Source: Zopfochytrium polystomum (Eukaryota; Chytridiomycota; Chytridiomycetes; Chytridiales; Chytridiaceae). Taken from it: a DNA stretch of 64,000 nt. The notes beneath the pieces were generated by a model. It did not search any database, had not been told where the DNA came from, and saw nothing but the letters and a program-made list of their open reading frames with translations. The position numbers and the translations under genes were made by a program. The stretch spans positions 62,001 through 126,000 of the forward strand of contig JAIVFJ010000037.1 in the NCBI GenBank assembly GCA_025765615.1, written 5' to 3'. This document shows positions 53,366 to 63,690 of the stretch, piece after piece. Position 1 is the stretch's first letter, and the number at the start of each line of letters is the position of its first letter.

Positions 53366-54128
53366 CCTGTGTCAGAGGAGGTGGAGTCCTGAGCAGGGAG
53401 CCCATTCTGCAAGGAGTACCAACCAGGAGACAGTTATTCTCCTGATGTGCCCAGGCGAGACGCAGGGGAAAGCGTTGAGGGCAAGCTGTGTATGGGGGAG
53501 TGGTCGCCTCTCCTCATAGGGTACTGGGGGGAGCCCAGACCAGCATCGTGCGGAAGGCTCACCTGTGCAGAGTTTTTTCTCTTGTGCTTTCTTTTGTGTG
53601 TAGGGTATCTTAGAAAATCTGAACTAATTTTCCCTAAAGTTTCTTAAAGTTAAAACCATCACAAGTAGATTCTATTTCTCTACAACCACAAAACAAACAT
53701 AGCACTTTAAAGTTTGGAATCCACCACAAACTTCTTACCTTCAGTGTACACATTCAGGCCAACTGTGTTTGACAAGCACACCTTGCCCAGATCCATGTAT
53801 ATGTGCAGACAGCTTTTGAAGTTATTGAACAACCCACGAATGTCAACAAAACCTGGAACAAATGGGCCTACAAGGTCAAACTTTGTGAAGACAGCAGCAT
53901 TGAGTGCTTCTATGCACAGCTCATGGCTAAGGGCCCCACTTAGTGTCATTGCATTTATATTCAGAATACTCACCCACCTCTTGTCCTAATCAATAGTCTT
54001 TGTTAACTCACTGAAATGGCTGCCTGAATCAACTGGGACACTGGCACAGTGGATATCAGCAACACATACCTCAACAGCATATTTTATATAAGCCAAATCT
54101 GCATCGAGCAGTTCATTACCGCCGCACT
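53366..54128. other. Non-coding interior of D
   Basis: On the minus strand 53973-53707 an open stretch (MSILNINAMTLSGALSHELC) has no recognised domain. Ends with the GCACT duplication. Confidence 0.35.
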
Positions 54129-54350
54129 TGTTATGAATCACCCTCTGGAAACCTCCAGAACCTTCTAGAACATTCCTTCATGGAACCTTGTGGAACCTTC
54201 TGGAACCTTCTTTGCTTTCCTGACTTGTCGTGTTATCATTGGTATCATTGTATTACTAATTGCTCTTTCTGGAACTTCCTTTGAGTCTTGACAAGGAAGA
54301 CTCTCAAAAGTTCCTTCTCTGCCTTGTCCTGTCCTGCCCTGTTCCTGACA
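54129..54350 (+). repeat. Solo LTR of the A/B family with internal deletion
   Basis: 222 bp, TGTTATGAATC...TTCCTGACA, flanked by GCACT at 54124-54128 and 54351-54355. It lacks the TATA box and surrounding ~130 bp (from after CTCTCAAAAG), so the promoter was deleted after insertion. Confidence 0.93.
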
Positions 54351-54649
54351 GCACTGACTGCTGGAGTTGAACAGCCACCAAAATCAAACAGTTGTCAGGA
54401 AAGTCATGCAATCTTCTGGGACTACTGCATCCTCCTTTGTCAGATTAACTCATCATCCACAACGCAAGCTAAGTTAACAATATTTGTTTTTGGTGATTCT
54501 GGCAAAAACTCCTTCTGCCATTGCCTTGCCTAATCTTTTTACATACTCTGCGAAATGGGAGCAATGAAAACCATCCTCAATATGCAGCTGGAACATCAAC
54601 ATGACAGAATCTTCTTACACAAGAAAGTCTGTAGCAAGGAGTTAATTCA

Positions 54650-55507
54650 GTGCCATGCAAACACTATCAACAACCACACTGCAGTAACTGGCCTTCCCAG
54701 TCGTCTCTCAATCTTCAGCCACGCAGGATCGACAAAGCAACTTCAGATCAGAGACTGTACCAGGCAATACATGACGGCATCAACTACCTTGCAACACACA
54801 GGCGACCAGACCTTGCCCCAGCAGTTTCACATCTTGGTGCCTTCAGCAAGGATCCTAGCGAGCAACACATGAAGATCCTTATTCTGGCTCTCGAATATCT
54901 CAATGCCGGTTACTCCGACGCTGCCCATGGTGTCCACTCAGATGGGAAATCACAGCCTGGCTACTATGTTCTATTTGGAGGAACAGCTATTAGTTGGACA
55001 TCTCTTCAGAGCAGTACTGTCATGCTGTCACCGCAGGAAGCTGAATATGTAGCTGTGTCTGAACTGGGACGAGAACCTCAGGCACTATCCCAACTCTACT
55101 CAGCACTTCAACTTCTGTCTCCAACTCCACTTGTCATCTACACTGACAACAGCAGTGTGATCAACCTCAGTTCAAATGATCTTTACACCAATCGGTCAAA
55201 ACATATCATGGTAAAGTATCATTATATTCAAGAACTTGTGGAACAAAAGGTAGTACGGCTTGAATGGATTGCTGGAGAAGAACAGCCTGCATACTATATG
55301 ACAAAATCTCTCTCAGCTGCTCTCAGTGAATACCATCTGAGTCGCACTGGTCTGTTTCCTCTGATTCATTTTTTTCTTATCTGTGAAGCTGTTTTCTTCT
55401 TTGTTCTTTTTCATTACTTTGACTTATTTTCTTTTACCTCTGAAGTTCAATATGTGCCCCCATCCATTTTTGTAGGTGTGGTCTGTCCTTTCTGTTCTGC
55501 CATCTGA
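54650..55507 (+). pseudogene. Copia pol 3' remnant (RNase H)
   Basis: Frame through HDGINYLATHRRPDLAPAVS, EQHMKILILALEYLNAG, GYYVLFGGTAISWTSLQSST, VMLSPQEAEYVAVSELGRE, TDNSSVINLSSNDLYTNRSK and HYIQELVEQKVVRLEWIAGE. This is the C-terminal RT connection and RNase H of Ty1/copia pol. The expected Asp after the YSDAD-like start is disturbed (GYSDAAHG). Stop at 55507, then about 110 bp to the 3' LTR. Confidence 0.8.
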
Positions 55508-55615
55508 TGGCCAGTCATACCTGTTTGTGATTCTTCTTTCTCCGGTGTACGGTTTCCTTAAGTTGACTATGGCTTAAGGTTTTCCTCCGTGCCGGCCTTT
55601 GCTCCTGCCCACAGC

Positions 55616-55626
55616 TTAGGGGGGAG
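55616..55626 (+). promoter_or_regulatory. Polypurine tract of element D
   Basis: A/G-rich run ending GGGGGGAG directly before the 3' LTR at 55627. Confidence 0.7.
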
Positions 55627-55855
55627 TGTTAGTTTTGGGTCTTTTGGTGTAAGCAGTGTGCAGGAGCTTTGACCAGTTTCTGCTCTGCAAGGATGACTTG
55701 CAGCATTTTGCAAGTGATGGTCCTTGTAACAGTTTTGTATAAAGACAAACACAAGACTGACAGAAGCCAAGATCAACCTCCCACCACCACCACCTTCAGT
55801 AGTGTACACCACAGCAGCCCAACCCATCAATCAGCCACCATAGCAAATTCTTTCA
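55627..55855 (+). repeat. 3' LTR of element D
   Basis: 229 bp, matching 49375-49603; followed by GGTGC. Confidence 0.93.
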
Positions 55856-58800
55856 GGTGCCCCCTCCTTATCAACCTGGGCGGAATGTTGGAACAAGGGC
55901 AAAGAAAGGAGTGGCTGTTGTGGTGAGCGGGGACCTGGACAGTGATGCCCACTTGGTGGTGCAGACCCTGCACAGGTCCCCCAAGGGAGAGTGGATAATT
56001 GTGAAGATGTCGGAGCTGATTGTTGGATTGACGTATTTTGCGTGAATATGGATGCCGCACTTCTGCTCCTGCTGAGCGTGTTTGCTGGCTGCAGGACTGG
56101 CTGCGACCTCCTTCCCAGTGGAGGAGGGTTGCGCCGGTTCGTGGCCAGTGGACCACAATGACAGAGGGACGGGCTGGTGGACCTGGTGGACGGGGGGTCA
56201 CTGATCTTCTGTTTGTCAACCAGCATGCTCTTCCCTTTGTTCAGAACCTGGTTGTCCATGATGACCCTTCAGAGTATGTTGGATTCTCAGATCACAGGCT
56301 GTTGACTTTCACCTTCAATGGGGAGCTGACCACCAAGCCCCCGTTTGAGCGCCTGAATGTTCGTCGGCTCATGATGAGACAGACCAAGTATGCTAGCTGC
56401 CTTGAGAAGACCAGGAAACCCATCAGAGCCCAGATTCATTCAGTTTGGAAAGAAGTTGAAGCTGCTGCTGAGGCTGGAGAGCTCTGGACTTTTGAAAGGC
56501 GCTTGGCCTGTGTGGATGATGTTTCAAACTCTGTTGTGAAGTGGCTCATGGACAATGCTGTTAAGGTGGCTGGGAAAGTTCGCTTTAGGGCTGGATCTGG
56601 AGGACCAGAGGTCCGGGAGAAGCATCTGGAGGAGCTAAAGCGCCGTCGCGTGGAGGCGCGGAGGGCTGCTGAGGCTCACCCAGATGAGGATCCTGTGGGG
56701 CAGAAGATGGCCTGGACTCAGTTTCGTCAGTGGAATAAGATTGTGAAGATTGCCATCAAGCGGTACAGGAAGCGTGTATATTCAGCTGTCCAGGACTCTG
56801 CTGTGCGTGACTTTGCTGGTGAGGCTAAGCGCATCAAGTGTCAGAAGGCTCGTTCAGATAGGAGCCAGTGTGCCCTTGACCCCCAGAAGATGGGCCATTA
56901 CGAAGATCATTTCCGCACAACCATAGGGCATGATCCAACTGGAACTGATGTCCCTGACGCCGTGGCTCTGGAAGAATCAGCGGTTACTGTGAACAAAGTC
57001 CCTCTGAAGCAGTCCGAAGTCTCCTGGATTAAGAAGGTTCATGTTGAAGAAGCCTGCAAGAATGCCCCCAGGGGCAAAGCCCCTGGAGAAGACATGCTTT
57101 TTGGGGAGTTGGTCTCAATTGCTCCGCACTTGGTTGCTGCAGTCCTGCACAGATTCTTTCAGCTTGTGGCCTCTCTTCATGTGGTTCCTTCTCTGTGGTC
57201 CGTGGCCAATGTGGCCTTGGTCTACAAGAACAAGGGGCTCAACAGCGATGTTGCAAACTACAGACCCATCTCCTTGTGCTCAAGGATGCGACTGGTGTTT
57301 GAACGAGTGATTGCACCCCAGGTTGAGCGTGTGGTTGAAGGCATGATCCATAGGGCGCAGGGAGGTTTCAGAAGAAAGCGTTCCACCATGGACCAGGCTT
57401 ACACTTTGCATGAGCTTCAGCAGCTCAACCCCCAGATGCATGTGGTGTATTTGGACATTAAGGCTGCGTATGACTGCACAAACAGGAGCCTGGTGTGGGA
57501 CTCGCTCTGGTTTGCCAAGAACGACAAGAGTCGTGACTTTACAAGGACTCAACTGCTGCCGATCCTCAGATCTTTGTTTGATTTCAATGCATGCCAGCTG
57601 CTGGTACTTGGTAACAAGTCTGCTCAGATCCAAGTGACAAGAGGATTTCTCCAAGGCACAGTGCTGTCGCCCATGCTGTTCAATGTTGCCATCAATTCTT
57701 TGCCTCAGACATTGGCCATGTCTTTCAGGGACCACATGCTGACATTTAATGCAACCTCGCTAAACTCGCTGCTCTTTGCTGATGACTCCTCAGTTTTTGC
57801 CAAGGATGCGACAGTACTTCAGAGAATGCTAGACAAGGTGCATGAGTGGTCCCTTAAGCGGGGGATGACATTTGCTGCCAAGAAGTGTGTTGCAGTTTCA
57901 GCCAAGAAGAATTTGAAGTTGAAGATGAATGGAGTGGAGATTCCCCAGGAGGAGTCTACTACCCAGTTGGGTCTTGTGCGCACCTGCAGGGGTATTGACT
58001 TTGAGGCCTCGCTGGCCATGAGACTGAGGAAAACAGAAAAGATGCTGGCCTTTTTGGCTGCTCGGGGTTTCAACGGCTGGGGCTTCAGGCCCGTGAGCTC
58101 TTACAGGGTTTACATGTGTTTCCTGAGACCAATGATGGAGTATGGGTTTGCACTGCGCCCCTTGACCCACACACAGCTGAAGGATGCGCAGAAATTGCAG
58201 GATAAATGCCTGCGGCAGGCGCTGTCACTGGGGAAGACCTCCTCAGGGGCGGCCCTGCATCTGATGTTTGGAGTGGTCCCTGTGGCAGCCAGGAACAAGA
58301 TGCTGAACGCTAGATACTTTTTCAGACTGCACCACATTCAGGATGCTCGCAACACAACGGCTCAGATGTACAGGCACATGGTGGAAAAGATTGCTTCAGG
58401 GGCCTCTGTGGGACAGTCCCTGACAAAGTTCTCGCTTGACTATATGGATATTCAGGATTTTTTGAACTCGGTGAGGCGGCCCTCCTTTGTGGAGTTGCCA
58501 CTTGTGGTTCCCACAACCAAGGCCTATGACATAGAATTACCAGTGGTGAGAACAAAGAACATTGAGGCTGCAGACATGCTGGCAATGCACAAGCGGGCTT
58601 TGGTGAGGTGTCAGCAGAAATCCTCCCCCACAGGGGTGGCTCAGGCTTTGGAGGTGCCTTCACACATGGGGCCATGCCAAGTTATTCGATCTGGTGCTAC
58701 ATTTAACAGGAAGTGGCTCAGACACCTGCTGATGTGGATGGCTGGGATGGTAGCATTTCACCAACAGTGTGCAAGGGCTGGCTGTGCAGAGAAGTGCACT

Positions 58801-59346
58801 AGGAGGCATGTTTTGGAGTGTTCAGGGGTTAAGGACAGGCTGGAGATGCTGCATCCTGAGTTGATTCCCACTGCAGAGCAACAGGATTTGAACATTTCAG
58901 CAGTGGATTTGGGCCTAAGGTCGCTGGTCTTTTGGGCCCCCTACAGTGCCAAAGCTGAGGACAAGATCTCTAAGGAGACTCGCATTACATCAAAGAAGAT
59001 GGGAATGAAGCTGGCCAGGATGATCATGCAGATGCGCATTGAGTGTGGAGGACTTGCGAATTTCACTGATGCTTCAGAGACAACAGCAGCAGAGGAGGCA
59101 GAGGTCGTGGTGGAGGCAGGTCGTGTGGACCGACAGGATATGAGCATTCAGGAACGGATGGCAGCAGCCAGGGTGCGCAAGCTTGCAAGGTCGGTCATCA
59201 TCACCACCTACGATCCAGTACGGAACAAACAGTGGCGGGAGTCAAGGGAGAAGTGGAAGAAGAAGGAAACTGAGGGTGTTGAGGGGACAGTGGACGGCAA
59301 TGGGCATGTGGACTCTGATTCAGAAGAGGAGGCTGGAACTGGGTGA

Positions 59347-59638
59347 CAGTTTGTGCAGTGTTTCAGGTGCAGTCCTTCGAACCTCATTTGTTATCTATTT
59401 GTTTTCTTGTTGTTAAATTTCACTTCACCTCTGTGGATCCTCTCCTCTTTTTCTTTTTGACCTAGTTGCTGTTCTTTGTTTTTCTCTTCTGCCCTTTTGA
59501 TTCTCTACTTGGCACCTCTTTCTTGCCTCTGGACATGCTTCTCCTATTTCATATGTATGCACTTTTTAACTTTCAAAGTTGCAGATTCCTCACCCCTTCC
59601 CTCGGGGGGGGGTTGGAGGGAATAAATCCCGTTGAAAA
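59347..59638 (+). other. 3' UTR of LINE copy 1
   Basis: Matches 27361-27668 of copy 3, including TTCGAACCTCA, a G run and GAATAAATCC. No poly-A tail; it ends at the TTAGGG-like junction. Confidence 0.75.
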
Positions 59639-59649
59639 GTTAGGGTTAG
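59639..59649 (+). repeat. TTAGGG-like junction between LINE copies
   Basis: GTTAGGGTTAG joins the 3' end of LINE copy 1 to the 5' end of copy 2 (AGGGC-T-run leader). The same motif opens copy 1 and a related one flanks copy 3. Confidence 0.8.
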
Positions 59650-59749
59650 AGGGCTTTTTTTCTCGCTCGATTTCCACTGGGTCATTAGAGACACCAGGGA
59701 GGTCGCTGTCGACTTCTGAAGCCGCGTACGACGCCACAGTCGTGCCACC

Positions 59750-60544
59750 TTGAGTAAACAACTTAAGCTCTCGTTTGCATCAGTCCCATCCGCACCCACC
59801 GCTACTCATAGCGCTCCCGACGCCCCGGCTGCGCCGATCCGAAAGCGATCGTTTGATCACCGCCTCTTCGACATCACCACTGCCGCCGAATTCCACAATC
59901 TTGAACGTGCCCTCTTCAAGTTCCATCAACGCCAGCTTACCTGCCCCTGTTGCCAGCATCAATTCATCTCGAAGGGAGTGGCGGGCCGGCCAAACGCTGT
60001 CTCTCGTATTCAACGTCTCTCGATCGCCTGCAACCACTGTCGCCCTCCAGTGGCCCGACGATTCCATTCAGAACTCGAGCGCGTGAACCCTGCCCACCAC
60101 ACCGCCCTCAGCGAATCCCTTCATAGGGTCCACGCAGCAGCCACAACCGCACGGATCAGTGCAAACACATCGACCCCGACCGACCCTGTATCCCGGACAC
60201 CAGATCGCACAGTGATCGCACGCTTTGACGATAGAAAGCATCGCACTCCACCATCGGTAGACGCGACCCACCCCAAAAGAAGTCGGGCTGCGTCGTGCGA
60301 CGCAGACACACACTCCACGAGATCTGCCTCCCGCTCCCCACTGACAAGCCCAACCCCTCGACAACTCCCCCACCAACGCTCAGCCGCAGAGCAACCGGCA
60401 ATGTCCCAATCCAGCCAGACAACGTTTTCACAAGAAATGTTCCCCGATCCACCACCCCCGGCGCCCCCCCCCTTCAATGGAGGAAATCTCACACTTCATG
60501 GAACGGACGACTGTGCTCCTCAAACTGCACAGCGAAAAGCATGA
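59750..60544 (+). CDS. LINE zinc-ribbon frame, copy 2
   Basis: Conserved with 47347-47970: NLERALFKFHQRQLTCPCCQ, SIACNHCRPPVARRF. Here the frame runs on into MSQSSQTTFSQEMFPD, the start of ORF1, so the two are fused by loss of the separating stop, and then leaves the ORF1 frame near 60478. Confidence 0.55.
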   Translation: MSKQLKLSFASVPSAPTATHSAPDAPAAPIRKRSFDHRLFDITTAAEFHNLERALFKFHQRQLTCPCCQHQFISKGVAGRPNAVSRIQRLSIACNHCRPPVARRFHSELERVNPAHHTALSESLHRVHAAATTARISANTSTPTDPVSRTPDRTVIARFDDRKHRTPPSVDATHPKRSRAASCDADTHSTRSASRSPLTSPTPRQLPHQRSAAEQPAMSQSSQTTFSQEMFPDPPPPAPPPFNGGNLTLHGTDDCAPQTAQRKA

Positions 60545-61047
60545 CTACAGTTTGACCGTTATCGATGAGCTTAAGGGGGAAATCGGCCGACTTAATGAGA
60601 CGATCAAGAAAAAGGATAAACGTATCCAGGAGCTGGAGTTGGAGATACTGATGTTGCAGTCTCAGCGCGGAAATGACCGAGGCGGCAGCGGCGGCGATAG
60701 CGGCGGCGGCGGTGGTAGCGGACGACAGGCCCCTGGCTCACGCAGACACTGATGACGACAATGAGGAGTTGGAGATGGAAGAACGAGAGCACCTGCGATC
60801 CACCAGGGGGGGGCGCCGCCCCCCCTCGCGCATGTCTGAGCGCCCACTGACACCTGGAGGAGGCTGGCCAAGCTTGCCTCGCACGAAGCAGAATGTGCAA
60901 CCGCTAAGTTTTGCTGCAACTGTTGCGCTCTCTGGTCCTAAGCCTATTCATCCCAGCCCGTTTGTGAAAGGCATCTTTGTCACCCGCCGATCCCAATGCC
61001 TCTGTTGAAGACAAGATTGCTCAGGTTCTGAGGCTGCGTCCCTCAGC

Positions 61048-62251
61048 TGTTGAGATTCGACCCACGGGGTACACTACGCCCGTTACTGATGATCCCTTTG
61101 AGAACTCCATCCAATCACATTGGATGGGGTGTTCGAAGGGCTCAGTAGATTCAATACTTGAATGGGGCGCTCGGAAGGGCTAATCTGTTCTCAATAAAAA
61201 GAGATAGGCAAAGGCGGCTGTTGTTCTAGCTTTGTTCATCCTACCGGTAGGAACAATGCAATTAGAACATGCACAAAAACGCTCAAACTACGCACTCTGC
61301 ACATGTAACACAGCACAGCAAGCATGCAGAAGCAGTGTACCACTGCCCAATGGTCCGGAATTCCCCTCTCTGCATCGGAATTCCGCTTCCTGATCTGGAA
61401 TTCCGCACTCTGCATCGGAATTCCGCTTCCTGATCTGGAATTCCAGCTTTCCTGCTGTTCTGTGCAATCTGAGCAATGCAACAGGCATTTAGGAATCAGG
61501 GATTGCACCAATCACTGCATTTCTAAAAGTGAGATAAAAACTGAGCTCACCAGAGATTGCACCAATCATTGGATTTCTAAAAACAAGGAAAAAAGCGGCT
61601 TGTTTCCCAAACAAGCTTCCTGATTTGGAAACAACCAAACCAATTTACAAGCAACTGTTTCTCAAACAAGCTGTAAATTGGTTCCTGGTGGTACTCAGCC
61701 CAGACAAAGTGCTCAGCCCAAGGTGGTACTCAGCCCTGGCTGGTACTTAGCCCAGGGTGGTGCACAGCCCAGGCTGGTACTCAGCCCTGGGTGGTGCTCA
61801 GCCCAGGCTGGTACTTAGCCCTGGCTGGTACTCAGCCCTGAGTGATGCCCAGCCCTGGGTGGTACTTAGCCCTGAATGGGTACTTAGCCCAGGATGGGGG
61901 TTGGTGCTCAGCCTGTTTTATCTCATTCCTGTGGCCTGCTCTGTGCAGCCCACTGCTCTCTCTGTTTTCTGATGGCTCCAACCTGCAGGAGTATAAAAGC
62001 AGCAACCTCTCACAGAGATCAAACAAGGAATCCAACCCCCTCCTTGCTGCTTTGACAGAATTCAGTGCAAAACAAGCCAATCTCTCTTCCTCCATTTGCT
62101 CTCTCTTCCAGCTCTGCCCACTCACTCCTCTCTCCTCTCTCCATCCTCTCACTCCTTTCCCTTTTTCCATCATCACTGCTCTCTCTCTCTCTCTCTCTCT
62201 CTTCATCCCCACACACACCAAGTCCCTCCAGTCCTGGGTGGGATTTCATCA
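61048..62251 (+). repeat. Solo LTR of family E (1204 bp)
   Basis: TGTTGAGATT...TTTCATCA with the duplication TCAGC at 61043-61047 and 62252-62256. Removing it rejoins the LINE ORF1 sequence (CCCTCAGCCGTCGCGG as at 48602). It has a TATA box (GAGTATAAAAGC, near 61990). It contains GGAATTCCGC repeats (61365-61450), a 12-bp hairpin (about 61635-61683) and a 17-bp tandem array (61687-61915). An LTR of this length suggests a large parent element not present in the window. Confidence 0.88.
61687..61915 (+). repeat. 17-bp tandem array in LTR E1
   Basis: About 12 copies of a unit like GGTACTCAGCCCTGGCT, alternating TAC/TGC and CTC/CTT. Upstream of the LTR TATA box by roughly 80-300 bp, as expected of an enhancer block. 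Confidence 0.8.
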
Positions 62252-62837
62252 TCAGCCGTCGCGGCTCGGCGCTCAGCGCCGGGCTGCGTCCGGCCTGAGT
62301 CGTCGCTGCCCGAGGCTAAGTTTGTCCCAGTGTACATCCGACCTAACCTTTCAGATGTGAGTCGGGCTAACCCCGCCACAGCAAGAGACTTGTGTTCCGA
62401 CCTGAGAAGGGCTTCCCTAGAGTACCAGAAATTTCAGTCATTGGCCAATATGCTGCTCTGATGGAATGCTGGGTGTATGAGGGAGACAAGGAGAAGTTCA
62501 TCAAGGCTTGTGCTGATGCTGAGATTGCTGTGGACACTGATTGTGAGCCCTGGATGCCCTCGAAGTTGAAGGATTCTCCTGAAGCTAGGGAAGCAGCTGT
62601 GCAGGCGTACATCCGCCGGGTTGCTGGGATCCTGAACCATCCATTCTTCAGACCACCACCAAATGTTGCCAAGTCTATCTATGCATCTGTGCCAAAGAAG
62701 TTGGAGACACTCTTGAGGGGGAAGTTGAAGGATCTCTCTCTGTACCCATCTGCACCTTCTGGTGCAAAGGGGAAGGGGAGGGAAACTGAGACTGAACCCA
62801 CTGCTGTGCGTGCAGGCAATGCAAATGCCATGGAAAC

Positions 62838-63690
62838 ATGAGCAAGTCAATGAGATTTGGATTTTTGAATGCCCATGGATCCTTAGCTGGACTTTCAGAT
62901 CAAGTTCAACAAATTTTTTCAGATTTTCAAGTAGACTATATGCTGTTTTCAGATATTGGAATGTGGAGTTCGGACCGTATGAGTGCAGTTCGGGGTGTTG
63001 TTGCTGAGGCAAGGGGGGTGCCCCCTCCTTATCAACCTGGGTGGAATGTTGGTGCAAGGGCAAAGAAGGGAGTTGCTGTTGTGGTGAGCGGGGATCTTGA
63101 CAGTGATGCCCACCTAGTGGTGCAGATCCTGCACAGGTCCCCCAAGGGAGAATGGATAATTGTGAAGATGTTGGAGCTGATTGTTGGATTGACGTATTTT
63201 GTGCCGAGCGCACCTCTGGAGGCCATGCAGGAATTTCAAGGCCAAGTTAGTCAAGTTAGCGCTCTTATGCCTGCCGCACTCTTTCTGATCATTGGAGGCT
63301 TCAACATTTGGATGCGTGAATATGGATGTCGCACCTCTGCTCCTGCTGAACGTGTTTGCTGGCTGCGGGACTGGCTGCGACCTCCTTCCCAGTGGAGGAG
63401 GGTTGCGCCAGTTCGTGGCCAGTGGACCACACTGACAGAGGGACAGGCTGGTGGACCTGGTGGACAGGGGGTCACTGATCTTCTGTTTGTCAACCAGCAT
63501 GCTCTCCCCTTTGTGCAGAACCTGGTCGTCCATGATGACCCCTCAGAGTATGTTGGATTCTCAGATCACAGGCTGTTGTTTTCACCTTCAATGGGGATCT
63601 GACCACCAAGCCCCCGTTTGAGCACCTGAATATTCGGAGACTAATGATGAGACAAACCAAGTATCCTAGCTGCCTTGAGAAGACCAGGAG
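62838..63690 (+). pseudogene. LINE ORF2 5' part, copy 2
   Basis: ATG at 62838 overlaps the ORF1 stop. It encodes the endonuclease: FGFLNAHGSLAGLSDQ, YMLFSDIGMW, VAVVVSGDLDSDAHLV, LFLIIGGFNIWMREYG (GGFN where family members usually have GDFN), DLLFVNQHALPF, EYVGFSDHRLL. A one-base loss at 63580-63585 ends the frame at 63602. The RT part is absent because LTR E2 follows. Confidence 0.8.

Larger units (their letters stand above)
49375..55855 (+). mobile_element. Ty1/copia-type element D (decayed, in LINE copy 1)
   Basis: 6481 bp on the plus strand with two 229-bp LTRs (49375-49603, 55627-55855) that are nearly or fully identical by eye, TG...CA ends and the duplication GGTGC (49370-49374, 55856-55860). 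The empty site is preserved in LINE copy 2 near 63017-63030. Internally it has gag remnants, about 4 kb of non-coding DNA with other repeats, and a copia RNase H before an AGGGGGGAG polypurine tract. No integrase or RT core was seen, so D moved with proteins from elsewhere or lost them after insertion. Confidence 0.92.
49191..59346 (+). pseudogene. LINE ORF2 (endonuclease-RT), interrupted
   Basis: 49191-49374 encodes the start of an apurinic-type endonuclease (FGFLNAHGSLAGHSDQ, YMLFSDIGMW). Element D (49375-55855 plus GGTGC) intervenes, and the frame resumes at 55861 with PPPYQPGRNVG. A 113-bp deletion after about 56041, relative to 63202-63314, removes the IIGGFN part and shifts frame. From 56038 an uninterrupted 1102-codon frame carries RT motifs YRPISL, GFRRKRSTMDQ, VYLDIKAAYD and LLFADDSSVF, a thumb region, and a C-terminal CARAGCAEKCTRRHVLEC cluster. 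RT catalytic Asp residues are intact, but the endonuclease is broken. Confidence 0.88.
47233..59638 (+). mobile_element. LINE copy 1 (split by copia element D)
   Basis: Non-LTR retrotransposon of about 5.9 kb without D. It opens with GGGTTAGGGTTAGAGGGG (47233-47250), followed by a T-rich leader, a zinc-ribbon frame, ORF1, ORF2 (endonuclease, RT, Cys/His C-terminus), a 3' UTR with a G run, and GAATAAATCCCGTTGAAAA before the next TTAGGG-like junction at 59639. ORF2 is damaged by D and by a 113-bp deletion. Confidence 0.9.
60402..62841 (+). pseudogene. LINE ORF1, copy 2
   Basis: Starts ATG (MSQSSQTTFSQ) but shifts frame near 60478 (run of eight C just before), again near 60985 (an extra base relative to copy 1) and near 62372 (one C fewer than copy 1), and holds the solo LTR after 61047. 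The stretch after 62392 (PEKGFPRVPEISVIG onward) matches copy 1 closely to the ATGA at 62838-62841. Confidence 0.8.
59650..63690 (+). mobile_element. LINE copy 2 (split and truncated)
   Basis: Head-to-tail with copy 1: T-rich leader, zinc-ribbon frame, ORF1, then a 1204-bp solo LTR (61048-62251), the rest of ORF1, and the start of ORF2. It is cut at 63690 by another family E LTR. The endonuclease region lost from copy 1 is present here (63192-63320). Confidence 0.9.

Noticed and set aside
61687..61915. CRISPR-like array
   Set aside because: Units are contiguous 17-bp tandem repeats without spacers, inside an LTR.
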